From positions 62,001 to 126,000 of the forward strand of contig CALCHN010000042.1 in assembly GCA_937901255.1 (NCBI GenBank): a stretch of 64,000 nucleotides of DNA. Reading direction: 5' to 3'. Origin of the DNA: an uncultured Flavobacteriales bacterium. Lineage in GTDB: Bacteria; Bacteroidota; Bacteroidia; Flavobacteriales_E; Vicingaceae. Positions 25,917 to 33,639 of this stretch are shown here, piece by piece (within the stretch, counting starts at the first letter, position 1; every line of letters begins with the position of its first letter). The notes beneath the pieces are model-generated. The model was not told the DNA's origin. It did not search any database and was given only the letters and a program-made list of their open reading frames with translations. Made by a program: the position numbers and the translations under genes.

Positions 25917-27206
25917 TTATTGTTGCTTGTATTTTTTGCTATACTTTTCGTAAAGGTTTTTTTGACGATTACTTAGATTAATTTTCCTGCCTTGAATAAA
26001 TGCCAATTCTACATTATTAGTTTTCATATCTAGGGCATCTCCGGTAGAAATAAAAAGGGTAGCATCTTTACCTGTTTCTAAACTTCCACAGGTTTCATCT
26101 ATTCCTAAAATTTTGGCAGTATTGAGGGTAATGATTTGTAAAGCTTGTTCTTTGGTTAACCCATAAGCAGCAGCTGTTCCTGCATAAAACGGCAGGTTTC
26201 TGGTGTTCATCGCCTCCATGTCTCCGGCATTTTCCAAACAAAATAGCACACCGGCATCCCATAACATTTTAGGCAATTTGTAGGGCAAATAAACATCATC
26301 TTCTTGTCGTTCCGGTAAGGAATGTACTCTTTGTAAAATAACGCTGATATTGTTTTCTTTCAACTGTTCTGCTACCATCCAAGCATCATATCCACCCACA
26401 AGTACCACATTTTTTAATTCAAATTTCTTTACAAAAGTGATGGCTTCAGTTATTTCTTTGATGTAATCCGTATGAATAAAAAGTGTCTTACTTTCATCAA
26501 ATAACCCTCGTACACTTTCAAACCGAATGTTTTTTTCATCGTATTTTTCAATGGCACAGTAGGTTTTGGCATTCTCAAAAAAATCGTGCAATTCTTTTTT
26601 AGTATTATCGTATTCTTTGTTTTCTTTTCCTCCCCAACGGTGGTACATGTTCGGCCAATTGATGTGTATGCCGTCATCTTCTTTGTAAATGGCATCTTCC
26701 CAATTCCAAGCATCAAACTGAACAATAGAGGAAGTACCGGAAATTAAACCTCCTCGTGGAGTTATTTGCCCCATTAAAACTCCGTTAAATCTAACTGTAG
26801 TAGTAATGTTCGATTCGGTATTGTAGGCAATAACAGAACGAACATGTGGGTTTAATGCTCCTGTTTCAGCATAGTCTCTAGTGGCTCTAACGGCATCAAT
26901 TTCAGTTAACCCTAAAGTTGAGTTGGGAGCAATTATTCCCGGATAAACGTGTTTGCCTTCTATATTGATAATGGTATCATAAAAACTAGGGTCTATTTTA
27001 ACAGTTTTCGCATCCGCTACAAGGGTTAATTTTCCGTCTTTAAACCCAATTACGGAGTTTTCTATAATTTCTCCATTGCCTAAATGAGCTATTCCGTTTT
27101 GTAATAAAATTGCCCCTTTTTGCTCAGGTGCCGGACTAGGAACTTGGGCTAATAGCACAGTAAACAGTGGTAAAAATATAGTTAGTAAGCCAATTTTTGT
27201 TTTCAT
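25917..27206 (-). CDS. secreted amidohydrolase-like protein with altered metal site
   Basis: From the ATG at 27206 the protein has 429 residues with a signal peptide (MKTKIGLLTIFLPLFTVLLAQ). It has the urease-related fold: a small beta-domain (LLQNGIAHLGNGEIIENS), then IEGKHVYPGIIAPN and a C-terminal LGIDETCGSLETGKDATLFI. Ordinary amidohydrolases read PGxIDxHxH at the third element. Here it is PGIIAPNSTLG, so the paired metal-binding histidines are missing, although FIHTDYIKEI keeps a later histidine. It may be a non-catalytic or differently metallated member, a type I have seen in pairs in Bacteroidota. Its stop abuts the methyltransferase start. Confidence 0.75.
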   Translation of the reverse strand: MKTKIGLLTIFLPLFTVLLAQVPSPAPEQKGAILLQNGIAHLGNGEIIENSVIGFKDGKLTLVADAKTVKIDPSFYDTIINIEGKHVYPGIIAPNSTLGLTEIDAVRATRDYAETGALNPHVRSVIAYNTESNITTTVRFNGVLMGQITPRGGLISGTSSIVQFDAWNWEDAIYKEDDGIHINWPNMYHRWGGKENKEYDNTKKELHDFFENAKTYCAIEKYDEKNIRFESVRGLFDESKTLFIHTDYIKEITEAITFVKKFELKNVVLVGGYDAWMVAEQLKENNISVILQRVHSLPERQEDDVYLPYKLPKMLWDAGVLFCLENAGDMEAMNTRNLPFYAGTAAAYGLTKEQALQIITLNTAKILGIDETCGSLETGKDATLFISTGDALDMKTNNVELAFIQGRKINLSNRQKNLYEKYSKKYKQQ

Positions 27207-27301
27207 GTGCAATCTAATTATTTATTATTCATGATATAGAGTTATCCCAAAAATAGTTATTTATTGTATTTGGTTTACAGTTATAAATGCTAGATTTTCG
27301 C

Positions 27302-28012
27302 TCACTTCTTCTGCTCAATTTTATTTTTGTTGCTACCTTTTAGTGGAACAGCTTCTTCTCTAAAAAGAATATCAATGGCATCTGTTAGGTCTTTTTTCAT
27401 TTCTGAGAATACTGTTCCATCAAAATAACCTCTTACCCTTCCTTGTTTATCAACTAAAATAAGTAATTGAGAATGTAAAAAACCTCCTTCGGCAATAGAA
27501 TCTTTGGCAACATTTACAAAAAATCCATTAAAAGCAATATCATAAATCTCCTCTTTATTTCCAGTTACAAAATCCCAATTATTAGTGTTAGCATGAACTT
27601 TATCTGCATATTCTTTAAGGACAGAAACAGAATCTTCCTCTGGATTTACCGTAATAGACAAAAACCGCAATCCTTTTCTGTCGGTAAACTTATCTTGTAC
27701 ATACCTCATATTGGTTGTCATTTTAGGGCAAATGGTAGGGCAAGTAACAAAAAAGAAATCAGCTACATACACATTTCCTAGCATGTCATCTCGGGTAACT
27801 TTTTTACCATCTTGGTTAATAAATTCAAAATAAGGAATTTGATGATAAGTAGTATCAAAGCTACCATCAGCATTTTCAACTGCAGTTTTATTACCATATA
27901 CTGGTAGTTTAGTAAAGTTGTGCTCTCCTGTATAAAGCAATAAATAAAACAAAGATGGTAATACTAAAATTGTTATTAAAATACCGATTTTTTTAAGTTG
28001 AGGTGAAGCCAT
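27302..28012 (-). CDS. SCO family copper chaperone (Sco1/SenC)
   Basis: The 236-residue thioredoxin-fold protein is anchored by an N-terminal transmembrane segment (IGILITILVLPSLFYLLLY). The copper site is complete: CPTICPK with Cys91 and Cys95, and His180 in GGFLHSQLL. SCO proteins deliver copper to the CuA centre of cytochrome c oxidase. No oxidase genes lie within this window. The gene is single and has divergent spacing with the restriction gene. Confidence 0.92.
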   Translation of the reverse strand: MASPQLKKIGILITILVLPSLFYLLLYTGEHNFTKLPVYGNKTAVENADGSFDTTYHQIPYFEFINQDGKKVTRDDMLGNVYVADFFFVTCPTICPKMTTNMRYVQDKFTDRKGLRFLSITVNPEEDSVSVLKEYADKVHANTNNWDFVTGNKEEIYDIAFNGFFVNVAKDSIAEGGFLHSQLLILVDKQGRVRGYFDGTVFSEMKKDLTDAIDILFREEAVPLKGSNKNKIEQKK

Positions 28013-28063
28013 GTTACAAATTTTGAGTGCAAAAATACGCAGAAAATGGGTTTTTTATGCTAG

Positions 28064-28094
28064 TTTGCTTAGTTGAAGAAAAAAGTTATTTTTG
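28064..28094 (+). promoter_or_regulatory. Bacteroidota-type promoter of the restriction endonuclease gene
   Basis: TTTG (28064-28067), 19 bases and TATTTTTG (28087-28094) match the consensus exactly. Transcription would start about 45 nt before the ATG at 28147. Confidence 0.75.
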
Positions 28095-28146
28095 TTAAAA
28101 TTCTAAGGTAGTACTTAATACAACTTACGCCCACAAAAAAACACTT

Positions 28147-28860
28147 ATGACAAAAAAAGAGCTGACTAATAAAATTGTTGAGTATTTCGAAACGTATATC
28201 TTCAAAAATCACATAGAAGCATGTATGAAAACACATTCAAAACTGAAGTCATACAATATTAACCCAATAGTTGTAAAATATTTATCTAAAGTTTTAGAGA
28301 ATAATTATAGTCCAGAAGGTGTTGCAAAAGCTCTGTATTATCCGAGGGTTCTTGGTACTTCAATTAATACTTCATTTGGCACTCGTATTCAAAATATGTT
28401 TGTAGAATTAGAAATTGCTAACGGATCACTTATAAAAGGAATGGACATTGAATTTATTGACAAAGTTGATAATAGAAAAAAGTGGTGTCAGTTAAAATCT
28501 GGCCCCAACACTATTAATTCTGAAGATGTTAAGCCCTTAATTAGAAAATTTACCACAACTATTAATTTAGCTAGAACTAATAATGCTTTCAAGAATATTA
28601 ATAATTCCGATTTTATAGTTGGTGTTTTATATGGAGAATCGGAAGAATTAAGTATGCATTATAAAATTATTGATAAATCTCATCCCGTAATAATTGGTAA
28701 AGAATTTTGGCATCGATTAACTGGCTTCCCTGATTTTTATGATGGTTTAGTAGGTTCTTTACACAAATGCATTAATAATCTTGATACAAAAGACTTTATA
28801 AATGAAGGTTGTAATATGTTAACGGAAGAAATTAGAAATTCGCCACTTTTTGACTTTTAA
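28147..28860 (+). CDS. PmeII-like type II restriction endonuclease
   Basis: The 237-residue protein is placed in the PmeII-type family by the stretch YYPRVLGTSINTSFGTRIQ (65-83). A PD-(D/E)xK core is visible: Asp100 in GMDIEFID and Gln115-x-Lys117 in WCQLKSG. It lies tail-to-tail with a C5-cytosine methyltransferase gene, and the last 29 bases overlap. That pairing supports the restriction role. Its recognition site cannot be read from the sequence. It has its own strong promoter, with the methyltransferase gene transcribed towards it. Confidence 0.75.
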   Translation: MTKKELTNKIVEYFETYIFKNHIEACMKTHSKLKSYNINPIVVKYLSKVLENNYSPEGVAKALYYPRVLGTSINTSFGTRIQNMFVELEIANGSLIKGMDIEFIDKVDNRKKWCQLKSGPNTINSEDVKPLIRKFTTTINLARTNNAFKNINNSDFIVGVLYGESEELSMHYKIIDKSHPVIIGKEFWHRLTGFPDFYDGLVGSLHKCINNLDTKDFINEGCNMLTEEIRNSPLFDF

Positions 28861-30082
28861 CTTGGTAATATTTATTCAGAAAACTAACAATTGAATAACC
28901 AACTTCTTTTCCTAAATTAACAGGTACAGCATTTCCTATTTGTTTATATTGTTGAGCCACAGAACCTGCAAATTCCCATTCATCTGGAAAAGTTTGTATT
29001 CTTGCGTATTCTCTTACGGTAAACGGTCTGGTTTCATCAGGGTGACATCTTTCTGTTTGTTTTTGAGCCGGACTACAGGTTAATGTTAAAGAAGGCTCAT
29101 CCCAACCAATTCTTCTTGCCATTCCTGTTTTTCCTCCTCCAAGATAAAAACTACCTCCCATATATTCTTTTTGAATATCTAAAGGCAGATCTCTCCAATA
29201 ACCTTTAGGTGGAACTAAATCAAGAATTTTCTTTTTATATTCAGGATATTTTGCTCCTGCCGATTTAGGAACATCGCTATTAAATAAAGCTCCTTTTTTT
29301 AAGGCATCTTTTAAATTATAAACTTTTTTGTGTGGTTTAGGATATTCATATTCAATATTTATATCTTTTCTTATCCCAACCAAAATTAAACGTTCTCTTT
29401 TTTGCGGAACTTTATAGTTTATTGCTTTTAAAACCTGAACTGGAACTACATTGTAGCCAATTTCATCAAGAATAGAAATCATTCCTTGCAAGGTTTTGCC
29501 TTTCTCGTGGCTTAATAAACCTCTTACATTTTCTCCAATACATATTTTTGGATTAACTTCTTTAACTGCTCTGGCAAATTCATAAAACAATGTTCCACGA
29601 GCATCATTTAATCCAAGTTTTTTTCCTGCATAACTAAATGCCTGACAAGGAAAACCACCTGTTACAATATCAATTTTTTCGTTGTAGATAGAAAAATTAA
29701 AATCTTTAATATCACCTTCTAAAACATTCCAATTAGGTCTGTTTTTTCTTAATGTTTGACAGGCCCATTTGTCAATTTCATTGAGAGCAACACATTTTAA
29801 CCCCGCTTTTTCCATTCCAATAGCTAAGCCTCCAGCTCCAGCAAAAAGTTCTAAAACTGTATAATCATGGTGTGGTTCAACTAAGTTAGACACTTCATCT
29901 TCAATAACGTTTTCAAATAGAGAGCCTAAAAGCGTTTGGACATCTTCTTTTTTATATACTCTATAGTTAGAAACAGGCTCTCTCACAGCTGTTAAAATCC
30001 CTTCTCTATCCCACCTTCTTAAGGTTTCTTTACTTTTACCTATAAGTTTTGATGTTTCTGCTAATGATAAATATTCTTTCAT
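28832..30082 (-). CDS. C5-cytosine DNA methyltransferase with N-terminal MerR-like HTH
   Basis: From the ATG at 30082 the protein has 416 residues; the longer reading frame to 30235 is non-protein-like and overlaps the next gene. Residues 1-45 form a MerR/excisionase-type helix-turn-helix (LSLAETSKLIGKSKETLRRW). The methyltransferase follows: FAGAGG (80-85), PCQ with catalytic Cys146, ENV (184-186) and QKRERLILVGIR (227-238), with the target-recognition region after that and the final helix motif QIGNAVPVNLG. It is the partner of the convergent endonuclease. The HTH may autoregulate the operon, as known for some C5 methyltransferases, but this is inferred. Confidence 0.92.
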   Translation of the reverse strand: MKEYLSLAETSKLIGKSKETLRRWDREGILTAVREPVSNYRVYKKEDVQTLLGSLFENVIEDEVSNLVEPHHDYTVLELFAGAGGLAIGMEKAGLKCVALNEIDKWACQTLRKNRPNWNVLEGDIKDFNFSIYNEKIDIVTGGFPCQAFSYAGKKLGLNDARGTLFYEFARAVKEVNPKICIGENVRGLLSHEKGKTLQGMISILDEIGYNVVPVQVLKAINYKVPQKRERLILVGIRKDINIEYEYPKPHKKVYNLKDALKKGALFNSDVPKSAGAKYPEYKKKILDLVPPKGYWRDLPLDIQKEYMGGSFYLGGGKTGMARRIGWDEPSLTLTCSPAQKQTERCHPDETRPFTVREYARIQTFPDEWEFAGSVAQQYKQIGNAVPVNLGKEVGYSIVSFLNKYYQVKSQKVANF

Positions 30083-30113
30083 AACCAAGTTGTTAAACCT
30101 TATACAATGGTTA

Positions 30114-30121
30114 CAAAAATA
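30114..30121 (-). promoter_or_regulatory. candidate -7 box (TATTTTTG) of the DNA methyltransferase gene
   Basis: TATTTTTG on the minus strand lies 32 nt before the ATG at 30082 and inside the 5' extension of the reading frame. It therefore supports the downstream start. No matching -33 TTTG was seen. Confidence 0.4.
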
Positions 30122-30195
30122 GCAAAATAAAATATAAAATGAATAAGCCAGAAAACTTTTCTTATTTTTGGTAAAAACAAGCAATTTTTGAATAT

Positions 30196-31317
30196 ATGAA
30201 CATCTCCTTCCAAAAATTATTTTTTGCCCTTGCAACTATTTTTTTGTTGTTTGTAGTGCTAATTTTTGCAAAAGCTATTCTTATCCCCTTGGCTTTTGCT
30301 TTGTTTTTATCGTTTATTTTGTTTCCACTTGCCAAACGTTTTGAACGCTGGGGAATAAACGATTTAATTGCTGCTTTTTTGGCTATCTTCATTGTTTTTT
30401 TGGTGTTGGGCGGTGGTGTTTATCTTTTTTCGGCACAACTTATAGGTTTATCTAAAGAGTTAGCAGATTTTCAAGAAAAAGTGTTAGATGTAATTGCTAA
30501 CGCAACCGTTTACATTAATAATAACATCAATTTTGTAGAGGATTTAGATAAAGACCAATTGTTGGCAGAAAACAGGGGGTGGCTGCAAAAAACTGCGGGA
30601 ACACTTGCTCAACAAACGTTTAACAGCACTGCTAATTTCTTAACCGGCTTTTTTGCTACTATCATTTTTACATTTTTAATTTTAATTTACCGAAAAGGCT
30701 TAACTAAAGGCTTTGTAACTTTTGCAGCAAAAGAAAACCACAACCGTGTATTTAAGATGTTAAAATCTGTTCAGCAAGTTGGTCAGCAATATTTATTTGG
30801 AATGATTTTGCTTATTTTAATTATTGGATTAGCCAACAGTTTTGGATTGATGATAATTGGTGTTGACCATCCGTTTTTGTTTGGATTTTTTGCTGCAACA
30901 CTTTCTGTTATTCCCTACATAGGAACTGCATTTGGAGCCATAATTCCTATTTTATATGCCATGATGGCGTATAGTTCTTTTTTTATGGGAGCACAAGTTG
31001 CCATACTTTTTTGGGCAGTTCAGTTGGTTACCGATAATTTTTTAAGTCCTAAAATTGTTGGCGGAAGCTTAAAAGTTAATGCTCTAACTACTATTTTAAG
31101 TTTAATTATTGGTGCTACCATTTGGGGAGTTGCAGGCATGGTGTTGTTTTTACCATTTGCGGCTATGCTTAAAGTAGTTTGCCAAGAGTTTGACACACTA
31201 AAACCAATTGCCCTATTAATAGGAACTCAAGATGAAGAAGAAGAGAACAAAGAGCCTTTTATACATAAATGGAAGAAGAAAATTACAGCGTGGCGAAAAA
31301 AGTTCAGTAAAAAATAA
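30196..31317 (+). CDS. AI-2E family transporter (PerM-like permease)
   Basis: The 373-residue membrane protein has paired N-terminal helices, a soluble middle region (ELADFQEKVLDVIANATVYI) and a C-terminal bundle with LIIGLANSFGLMIIGVDHPF and GFFAATLSVIPYIGTAFG. These match the AI-2E/PerM family of membrane proteins, whose transported substrate varies and is often unknown. It ends in a basic tail (KWKKKITAWRKKF). It is divergent from the methyltransferase gene. A TATTTTTG box at 30163-30170 precedes it. Confidence 0.9.
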   Translation: MNISFQKLFFALATIFLLFVVLIFAKAILIPLAFALFLSFILFPLAKRFERWGINDLIAAFLAIFIVFLVLGGGVYLFSAQLIGLSKELADFQEKVLDVIANATVYINNNINFVEDLDKDQLLAENRGWLQKTAGTLAQQTFNSTANFLTGFFATIIFTFLILIYRKGLTKGFVTFAAKENHNRVFKMLKSVQQVGQQYLFGMILLILIIGLANSFGLMIIGVDHPFLFGFFAATLSVIPYIGTAFGAIIPILYAMMAYSSFFMGAQVAILFWAVQLVTDNFLSPKIVGGSLKVNALTTILSLIIGATIWGVAGMVLFLPFAAMLKVVCQEFDTLKPIALLIGTQDEEEENKEPFIHKWKKKITAWRKKFSKK

Positions 31318-31494
31318 TCAGCTTTATATTTCTTGCCTGATTTAACCACATAGTTACCTAATTTTTATACCAAAAAGAAAACGACAATAGTTGTATCTAG
31401 TTTGTTTCCATAAAATGGAAACACTTTGAGGTACTTTAAAAATCTTGTTATATCAGATTTTTCTATGTCCCTATTTGGTTAGTATATTATGATG

Positions 31495-31884
31495 TTAATT
31501 AAAAAGTTTCCCGATATGTTCCTCTGAAAGTGGTTTTTCAATAAAATCTATTACATTATTGTTGTTTTTAGCTTTTGCAATATCAGTAGGATCTAAAGAA
31601 GAACTTAACATGTAAATTTTACAATGCTTTTTTATTGTATCCGAAAGCTGATTATACAGATTTAAAAAATCAAATCCATCCATCAAAGGCATTTTAATAT
31701 CTAAAAATATATATTCTGGCAATTCCTCTGGCATATTTTCTTTTGATTGCAAATATTCAATACCTTTTTGAGCTGAATCTACACAAACAACTTCTTTTAC
31801 ATCACAATAATCGGATAACATTTCTGTGGCTATAAATAAATCATACTTAGAATCATCTATTACCAATATGGAATTTAGTTTCAT
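31495..31884 (-). CDS. single-domain response regulator
   Basis: The 129-residue protein is a bare receiver domain: acidic pair Asp10-Asp11, phosphoacceptor Asp62 in YIFLDIKMPLMDG, a serine-rich switch position (LSSS, 93-96) and Lys117 in IEKPL. There is no output domain. It sits 12 nt downstream of the TPR/HisKA gene in the same direction, so they are probably co-transcribed. The receiver is close to CheY- or Rcp1-like types and may act by protein contact. Confidence 0.9.
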   Translation of the reverse strand: MKLNSILVIDDSKYDLFIATEMLSDYCDVKEVVCVDSAQKGIEYLQSKENMPEELPEYIFLDIKMPLMDGFDFLNLYNQLSDTIKKHCKIYMLSSSLDPTDIAKAKNNNNVIDFIEKPLSEEHIGKLFN

Positions 31885-31896
31885 AATAGGGTATAA

Positions 31897-33414
31897 TTAT
31901 TTCTTAGTGTTGTTAATTATCTGGTTTACCACATTGTTAAGCTTATTGGTTGTTTCTTCAATTCCTTCAATTATTTCTTCTTTAGATGTATCAGTTCTAT
32001 CTTTATCTTTTAATAACTTTATTAAGCCTAAAATGGTTGCAATTGGACCTCTAATTTCGTGCGATTGTATTTGTTTTATTTCTGAAATAACTTCATGATG
32101 CTTTTGTTCTTTTTTTCTATAATAAGTAAATGCCACAAACAATGCAATTATTAAAATAATAATGGCAAAAGAATAAAACAACGATTTTTTCTGATTGTTT
32201 AAAGAAATGATTTCAAGCTCTTTATTCTTAATAAGTAAGTCTTTATCTTTTAAATCCATTTCTCGTTGAATTTCTAATTTAGAGAGTTGTTCTTTTGAAG
32301 ATATTGAAAACAGAGAATCATTTATCGCTGTTTTTTCATTTGTAAGTTCGTAAGCTTTTTTATAGTTTTTTTGAAGTGCATACACCTCTATTAAACTTTC
32401 AAGAAAACCAACTTTAGGTGCTTTAAAATTAATTTCGTCACACAAGGCAACGGCATCAGTTAAGTATTTTTGAGCATTATCTAATAAATTTTGACTAGGT
32501 GGGTTACTTTTTTTGTATAGATTTAAATAGATGCTTCCTACATTGCCTTTTCCAGTAGCTATATGATGTTTCAAGCCTAAATCAGTGGCAATTTCTAATG
32601 CTTTATAATGAAATTCTAAAGCTTCGGCATATTCTTGTTTTCTAGAGTGTACATTCCCTTTATTAGAAAGATTGATTAATGCTCCTGTTTTATTTCCATT
32701 TTTATTATTAATGTTAAATGCTTTGTTTAAATAAATCATTGCTGTATCATAATGTGCAACTTCCATGTAAACACGAGCAATATTTCCTAAAGCTCTAGCT
32801 TCATCTGCATCAGTAGTGTGGTTTTTATAAAGATTTAATGCTTTTAAGTAATAGGTTTTACTTTTATCAAATTCCCTTAATTCATAGTAAATGTTGGCAA
32901 TATTTTCATAAACAATGCCTTTGTTTCTATATTCTTCTGTTTCTTCATAAATTTTAAGTGCTTTAAAGTTAAACTCAAGTGCCTTTGGGTAATTACCAAG
33001 TTTGGTGTAAACCTGACTTAAATTTGTTTTTACACCAGCTACTCCTTTTGGGTTGTTGATGGATTTAAAAATTTCTATCGCTTGCTGGTTATATTCCAAC
33101 GCCTTGTCTAACTCTGAATTTGCTGCATAATTAGCAGCCAATAATGCTAATGAAGAAGCTTCTTTGCTTTTTAAGCCCAGTTCTTGAGCTAATACCATTG
33201 CTTTTGTAGTATATTTTTTGCCTTCTGTTGGGTTGAGTGAAATATAGAAATAGCCTATCCTTTCCAACAACACTACTTTAGCACTATCGTTAGGTAAGTT
33301 TACTGATACGGTAATCAATGAATCTATATATTCTTGCTGGGAAGAAACTTTTGCTTGTATGTTTACCTGAAACAAAACAATAAAAAAGAAAATAAGATAT
33401 TTTATTTTTAACAT
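31897..33414 (-). CDS. TPR sensor with HisKA-like domain but no ATPase domain
   Basis: The 505-residue protein has a signal peptide, about seven to eight tetratricopeptide repeats up to residue 330 (for example YPKALEFNFKALKIYEETEE), a coiled stretch, and a transmembrane helix near 410-430. A cytoplasmic HisKA-type helix pair follows with His452 in IQSHEIRGPIATILG. It stops at residue 505, just after the second HisKA helix, where the ATP-binding HATPase_c domain should begin. The stop at 31897 and the receiver start at 31884 leave no room for it. It may serve as a phosphotransfer scaffold or be phosphorylated by another kinase. Confidence 0.85.
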   Translation of the reverse strand: MLKIKYLIFFFIVLFQVNIQAKVSSQQEYIDSLITVSVNLPNDSAKVVLLERIGYFYISLNPTEGKKYTTKAMVLAQELGLKSKEASSLALLAANYAANSELDKALEYNQQAIEIFKSINNPKGVAGVKTNLSQVYTKLGNYPKALEFNFKALKIYEETEEYRNKGIVYENIANIYYELREFDKSKTYYLKALNLYKNHTTDADEARALGNIARVYMEVAHYDTAMIYLNKAFNINNKNGNKTGALINLSNKGNVHSRKQEYAEALEFHYKALEIATDLGLKHHIATGKGNVGSIYLNLYKKSNPPSQNLLDNAQKYLTDAVALCDEINFKAPKVGFLESLIEVYALQKNYKKAYELTNEKTAINDSLFSISSKEQLSKLEIQREMDLKDKDLLIKNKELEIISLNNQKKSLFYSFAIIILIIALFVAFTYYRKKEQKHHEVISEIKQIQSHEIRGPIATILGLIKLLKDKDRTDTSKEEIIEGIEETTNKLNNVVNQIINNTKK

Positions 33415-33577
33415 AAGCTACTTTATATAATTTCTTATTCTAGAGATAGGGGTTTTAACAAAAGTAAAGTTCTACGTTAAAAAGCTATTGTTTGTTTGAG
33501 TTTATTAACAGTTTTTTAATTTTTAAAAATTCATTTACAACAAAATACCTATTAAAAACTACTTTTTATAACAAAAA

Positions 33578-33607
33578 ATCCCAACAAGCTCTTTAACCTG
33601 TTGGGAT
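33578..33607 (-). terminator. terminator of the TonB-dependent receptor gene
   Basis: ATCCCAACA (33578-33586) pairs with TGTTGGGAT (33599-33607). On the minus strand a T-run follows the stem, 33 nt after the receptor stop codon. Confidence 0.8.
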
Positions 33608-33639
33608 AAATTAAAAAAGTAAATGTAAAATCTATTCTT

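Noticed and set aside
25917..27206. Imidazolonepropionase (hutI)
   Set aside because: The paired metal-binding histidines are missing and no histidine-degradation genes are near.
30083..30235. N-terminal extension of the C5 methyltransferase
   Set aside because: The 51 extra residues are not protein-like, overlap the AI-2E gene and contain the likely promoter box. The start at 30082 fits the HTH domain.
31897..33414. Full histidine kinase
   Set aside because: No ATP-binding domain is encoded after HisKA; there are only 12 nt before the receiver gene.
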